The notes under the pieces: generated by a model | The model's input: only the letters and a program-made list of their open reading frames with translations | Told to the model about the DNA's origin: nothing | Databases searched by the model: none | In this document: positions 60,693 through 64,000 of the stretch, piece by piece | Layout: every line of letters begins with the position of its first letter | Numbering within the stretch: position 1 is the stretch's first letter | Assembly (NCBI GenBank): GCA_964621525.1 | Contig: CAZUMS010000003.1 | Coordinates: forward strand, 1-64,000 | Origin: CAZMGV01 sp964621525 [NCBI: uncultured bacterium] | GTDB lineage: Bacteria > JAGRBM01 | Reading direction: 5' to 3' | DNA length: 64,000 bases | Position numbers and translations under genes: made by a program

Positions 60693-60705
60693 CGGACCGG
60701 GATGC

Positions 60706-61644
60706 TCAGTGGGCCCGTTCGACCACGTACCGCGCCAGCGCCCTTAAAGGATCGGCGCGGCGGTCGAATTTTTTCAGCGAGGCTACCGCCCGTTCCGCCG
60801 TGTCACGGGCGGCTTTCCGGGAACCTTCGATGCCGAGCAGCGCCGGAAAAGTCATCTTCTTCTCGGCGAGGTCGCTCTTGGCGGTCTTGCCGAGCGTCTT
60901 CTCGTCGGCGGTGAGATCCAGCACATCGTCCTGGATCTGGAACGCGAGGCCGATCAGGCGTCCGTAGTTGGCGAGCGCCTTCCGCTGGGCGCTCGGCGCA
61001 CCGCAGAGAATCGCCCCGCCCTCGACCGAGGCGGCGATCAGCGCGCCTGTTTTGCAGAGGTGCAGCCGCTCGAGCTCCGAACGGGTGAGGCGCTTGCCCT
61101 CGGCGGCGAGATCCAGGGCCTGCCCGCGGATCATTCCCTTGTAGCCGGCCGCTTCCGCCAGCACGTTGGTGAACTCCAGCACGAGAGCGGGCGGCACGCG
61201 GCGGCGGTTGCTCGAATTTGAGCAGATGGCAAAGGCGTCCGTCAGGAGTCCGTCGCCCGCGAGAATCGCCACGGCCTCGCCGAAAACGACGTGATTGGTC
61301 GGCCGTCCACGGCGCAGGTCGTCGTCGTCCATGGCGGGCAGGTCGTCGTGAACCAGCGAATAGGTATGAACAAGCTCGATGGCACAGGCGAACGGCAGCA
61401 CGGCGTCGGAGCTCCCACCCACCGCTTCGGCGGCGGCCAGGGCGAGCACCGGCCGGAGCCGCTTGCCGCCGGCCAGCAGGCTGTAGCGCATGGCCTTGCC
61501 GATCTGGGCGTCGGCGGGCATCTCCCGGGGTGCATGACGCCGGAGTGCGGCTTCCACCCGGCGGGCCTGCCGCTTGAGGTATGCCTCGAACGTCTCACCG
61601 TTCAGAAACCCGCCGGAGGGCCGGCTACCGGTTTTTCTGGTCAC
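60706..61644 (-). CDS. ispA: Short-chain polyprenyl (farnesyl/geranylgeranyl) diphosphate synthase
   Basis: A 312-residue trans-prenyltransferase. The first Asp-rich motif is 'VHDDLPAMDDDDLRRGRPTNH' with the two-residue insertion typical of bacterial farnesyl diphosphate synthase, and the second 'LAFQIQDDVLDLTADEKTLGK'. It condenses dimethylallyl, geranyl and isopentenyl diphosphates. It overlaps xseB by four bases, the conserved xseB-ispA order of many bacteria (dxs would often follow but is not here). This is distinct from the long-chain synthase at 40266, whose substrate it probably supplies. Product length cannot be fixed by eye. Confidence 0.94.
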   Translation of the reverse strand: MTRKTGSRPSGGFLNGETFEAYLKRQARRVEAALRRHAPREMPADAQIGKAMRYSLLAGGKRLRPVLALAAAEAVGGSSDAVLPFACAIELVHTYSLVHDDLPAMDDDDLRRGRPTNHVVFGEAVAILAGDGLLTDAFAICSNSSNRRRVPPALVLEFTNVLAEAAGYKGMIRGQALDLAAEGKRLTRSELERLHLCKTGALIAASVEGGAILCGAPSAQRKALANYGRLIGLAFQIQDDVLDLTADEKTLGKTAKSDLAEKKMTFPALLGIEGSRKAARDTAERAVASLKKFDRRADPLRALARYVVERAH

Positions 61645-62030
61645 TGCCGGTCATCCTCTTCTTCGTCGCCGTCACCGGCGTCGTCTCCAAAATCTTCATC
61701 ATCGTCTTCGCCGCTGTCCCCGCGGATCGAGCCGCCGGACAGGATCTTTCCGGCATCGAGCGAGCGTTTCTCCACTTCCGTGCGGCTCTTGCGGACCAGC
61801 AGTTCCACGCGCTTTTCGGCCGTTTCCAGCCGGTCCAGCAGGGACTTGGAGAGTCCCATGCCTTCCTCGAACAGGCCGATCGCCTCTTCGAGCCGGAGGT
61901 CCTCGCCCTCCATCCGTTCGACCAGGAGTTCGAGCCGCCGGAGCTGGTCTTCGAACCCCTCGCTGCCGTCGCCGCTGGAAGCCCCGGCAGGGGATGTCCG
62001 GGCGTCTTTCTTGCGGCGGGATGAACTCAC
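61641..62030 (-). CDS. xseB: Exodeoxyribonuclease VII small subunit
   Basis: A 129-residue protein. The start was placed at a GTG at 62030 (VSSSRRKKDARTSPAG) because the open frame upstream is not family-like. The core 'EGFEDQLRRLELLVERMEGEDLRLEEAIGLFEEGMGLSKSL' and 'LDRLETAEKRVELLVRKS' is the XseB helical domain. The C-terminal ~40 residues are an acidic tail ('GEDDDEDFGDDAGDGDEEED'), longer than usual. The protein stabilises XseA, which is not encoded in this window; the partner should be elsewhere. The stop overlaps the ispA start by four bases. Confidence 0.92.
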   Translation of the reverse strand: MSSSRRKKDARTSPAGASSGDGSEGFEDQLRRLELLVERMEGEDLRLEEAIGLFEEGMGLSKSLLDRLETAEKRVELLVRKSRTEVEKRSLDAGKILSGGSIRGDSGEDDDEDFGDDAGDGDEEEDDRQ

Positions 62031-62450
62031 GAGAGGGGTACCACCTTGCGCGGAGACGCCATCTCTGAAGGCTGGGGCTTCCGCGAAAGCGCCCAAGCTA
62101 TAGTCCCCCTCCCCGGCGGTCAAGATCGGATCCGGGCGCGGACAACGCCGGTTCCGCCCGAACCGGACCCGTGCTCTTTCACGGGAAAACGGCGCGATCT
62201 GCATACCACCTTCAGCCGATTTCCCGATTAGTTACCGGGACTTGCAACGCACGCCCGGTTCCGGGTATTCTTCAAGCCGACTCGCAGTTCCAGATTGTTT
62301 TCTGTCCCACCTGCGAAACGAGGAGGCCGTGCGTGAATTCGCCCGGCCGGTCCGGCTGCATCCCGAATGCTGCGGACCCTCTGTAGCGGCCACGCAGGTC
62401 TCCCCGGCATACGCAGTCTTTCCGTTCTGGATGTACACAGGAGTTTTCCC
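62031..62450. other. Spacer between xseB and the NHL-repeat gene
   Basis: About 420 bases between divergent genes. It should carry the promoters of xseB-ispA and of the NHL-repeat gene, but no clear promoter pair or repeat was identified. Open frames crossing it on the minus strand are shadows of the NHL gene. Confidence 0.5.
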
Positions 62451-64000
62451 GTGCCGAACCGCCGTCTTTCGATTCTGGCCCTCACCCTCGTTGCCGGCCT
62501 GCTGGGTTTTTCCCCGGCCCATGCCCTGAATGTCGAATGGGAGAACGCCTTCGGCAGCCGGGGCGAAGGTTCCGGCCAGTTCAGCACGCCCCTTCACGCC
62601 GCCGTCGACGAGAAGGGTAACTATCACGTCACCGATTCCCGGAACGGCCGGGTCCAGGTGTTCGATCCGAAGGGACTCTATCTGCGTTCCTACGGGCATC
62701 TCTCCTCGCCCCGGCTGTCGCGGCCCTCGGGCATCGCCATCAGCCCGGTCACGAAGCTGATCTTCGTCACCGACACGGACCAGCATCTTCTGTTTGTCTT
62801 CAACCCGGACGGAACGCTCAAGGAAACCCTTGGCGGCAGCGGTTCGGAGCCTGGCTACCTGAGCAGCCCGCAGGGCGTCTCCGTGGGCCGGGGCGGCCGG
62901 GTCTACGTCGCAGATACCGGCAACGGCCGCATTTCCGTGTTCGGCGAGGACGGCCTGTTCCTCGGCGTCTTCGGCCCCGAGACCCGGAACACGGTCGCCA
63001 CGCTCAAGAAGCCCGTGGATGTCGCCACAGACATCGAGGAAACGCTCTACGTCGCCGACGCGGGCCTGAGGGAAGTGGTCATTTTCAGCCGCGAGTGGCG
63101 GCGTCTCACCAAGATCGGGCGCGAGCGGGGGTTCGACACCCCCGCAGCGGTCGCCGCCGATCGCTACGGTAGCGTCGCCATGCTGGACGAGGGCAGCCAG
63201 CGGATCTTCCATTTCGCCGCCGGCCAGAAGCCGCTTCAGACCTTCGGTTCCGAGGGCACCGCGCAGGCCCAGTTCCAGGACGCAGGCGGCCTCCTGTTCG
63301 ACGAAGTGAACAACCGGTTCGTGGTCGTGGACGGCGGCAACCAGCGGGTCCAGACCTTCCGGCACCGGAGCCGTGAGGAACAGCAGGAGCTGCCGCCTTA
63401 CCAGCCCGGTTTCACGCTCGAATACGTTCGTTCGATCTCCGCCCGCGCTGATGATCTGGATGCGGCTGACGGACGGCTTTATGCCTTGAACCGCGAGGCG
63501 AAAGAAATCCGCATCTATTCGGCCGACGGAGCCGAGCAGGGCCGCATCCCGCTCAAGTGGGGTTCCAAGGACGATACCGACGATCCTTCGCGGATCCTGT
63601 TCGCCAGCGACACGGTCTATGTGACCGACTCGGGCGCAGGCGACGTGAAGATGTTCGACCCCAAGGGAGTATTCCGCGGACGCATGGGCTCCAAGGGATC
63701 GGAACCGGGCAAGCTCCGGGATCCAAAGGGCATGTTTGCCGATGAACGGTTCATCTATGTGGTCGACCGGGGCAACGACCGGATCTCGCTGTTCAGTCCG
63801 AACGGCGGCTTCGTGACCGTGAATCAGGCGAAAGGATCGGGCGAACTGGATGAGCCCTGGGACGTCGTTACCGACCGTGAAGGGAATCTCTACGTGGCCG
63901 ATGAAGGCCGCAATCAGGTCATGAAATATTCACGAAACAGCCAGTTCCTCAATGCCCTCTGCAAGGAGGGTTACGGGCCGGGGTTTCTCCAAGGCCCCGT
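62451..64000 (+). CDS. Secreted NHL-repeat protein (3' end beyond the window)
   Basis: A frame of at least 516 codons with no stop before the right edge, so the C-terminus is missing. The start is a GTG at 62451, with AGGAG eight bases upstream. A signal peptide (PNRRLSILALTLVAGLLGFS, ending AHA) precedes tandem NHL repeats, each with a pattern such as 'VYVADTGNGRISVFGEDG', 'LYVADEGRNQVMKYS' or 'VYVTDSGAGDVKMFDPKG'; at least six are visible in the part seen. NHL repeats form a six-bladed propeller used for protein binding or, in some enzymes, catalysis. It is exported and may be an envelope scaffold. The function is unknown. Confidence 0.85.
   Translation, partial: MPNRRLSILALTLVAGLLGFSPAHALNVEWENAFGSRGEGSGQFSTPLHAAVDEKGNYHVTDSRNGRVQVFDPKGLYLRSYGHLSSPRLSRPSGIAISPVTKLIFVTDTDQHLLFVFNPDGTLKETLGGSGSEPGYLSSPQGVSVGRGGRVYVADTGNGRISVFGEDGLFLGVFGPETRNTVATLKKPVDVATDIEETLYVADAGLREVVIFSREWRRLTKIGRERGFDTPAAVAADRYGSVAMLDEGSQRIFHFAAGQKPLQTFGSEGTAQAQFQDAGGLLFDEVNNRFVVVDGGNQRVQTFRHRSREEQQELPPYQPGFTLEYVRSISARADDLDAADGRLYALNREAKEIRIYSADGAEQGRIPLKWGSKDDTDDPSRILFASDTVYVTDSGAGDVKMFDPKGVFRGRMGSKGSEPGKLRDPKGMFADERFIYVVDRGNDRISLFSPNGGFVTVNQAKGSGELDEPWDVVTDREGNLYVADEGRNQVMKYSRNSQFLNALCKEGYGPGFLQGP

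Noticed and set aside
62232-63365. A 377-codon minus-strand frame at the right edge
   Set aside because: It is the antisense shadow of the NHL-repeat gene, which has a signal peptide, a ribosome binding site and repeat structure on the plus strand.

Overview
The window is GC-rich bacterial chromosome with dense coding, short spacers and several 4-base start/stop overlaps. No rRNA, tRNA, CRISPR array or intact prophage was recognised. Hybrid histidine kinases, candidate sigma-54 promoters, a receiver protein with a terminal helix of the type seen in deltaproteobacterial regulators, AgmX/PglI-like and NHL-repeat proteins, and menaquinone genes suggest a Gram-negative, deltaproteobacterium-like lineage (Desulfobacterota, Myxococcota or a relative). 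This is inference from gene content; no phylogenetic marker was tested.

Layout. 0-5.4 kb: a solute-binding protein and a divergent hybrid kinase, a hairpin-rich repeat, an atypical SDR and an IS5-type transposase remnant. 5.7-7.1 kb: aldehyde dehydrogenase. 7.2-22.1 kb: a signalling island with three hybrid kinases or kinase/receiver proteins, a CHASE3 kinase with an Rcp1-like partner, a degenerate kinase-receiver, stand-alone receivers, a REC-Hpt-REC-REC-GGDEF protein and an NtrC-type activator. In and beside it lie three small secreted lipoproteins and two paralogous receivers, each preceded by a -24/-12 (sigma-54) promoter-like sequence. One lipoprotein carries a MarR-like winged helix and one is a pentapeptide-repeat protein. 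23-24 kb: a TonB/AgmX-like protein with a histone-H1-like tail.

24-29.5 kb (minus strand): a di-haem cytochrome lipoprotein, a PhoX-like protein and a cell-wall amidase. 29.7-33.2 kb: M23 peptidase, RNase G and an esterase. 33.2-38.8 kb (minus strand): UvrC, a membrane protein, YjbQ, a GAF-GGDEF protein, a DUF3467 protein and a cation efflux transporter. 38.8-42.9 kb: a secreted hydrolase, then a four-gene operon (unknown protein, polyprenyl synthase, MenA-like prenyltransferase, GbsR-like regulator) behind a promoter overlapped by a perfect dyad.

43-50 kb is a nitrogen-assimilation locus: two Amt transporters with long N-terminal extensions, then glnB and glnA. Its large spacers are the most unusual non-coding DNA here. 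The two amt genes share a roughly 60-base leader element and each is followed by a related element of about 150 bases, and glnB has a structured leader of about 300 bases. Promoter-like -24/-12 sequences sit upstream of all three transcription units.

50-64 kb: a glycosyltransferase fusion, two CheW-like proteins, a receiver protein with five WDLGE repeats, a Baeyer-Villiger-type monooxygenase, a receiver-like orphan, a large lipoprotein, YajQ, an NDH-2-like oxidoreductase, a RibD-type reductase, IspA and XseB, and an NHL-repeat protein that runs off the right edge.
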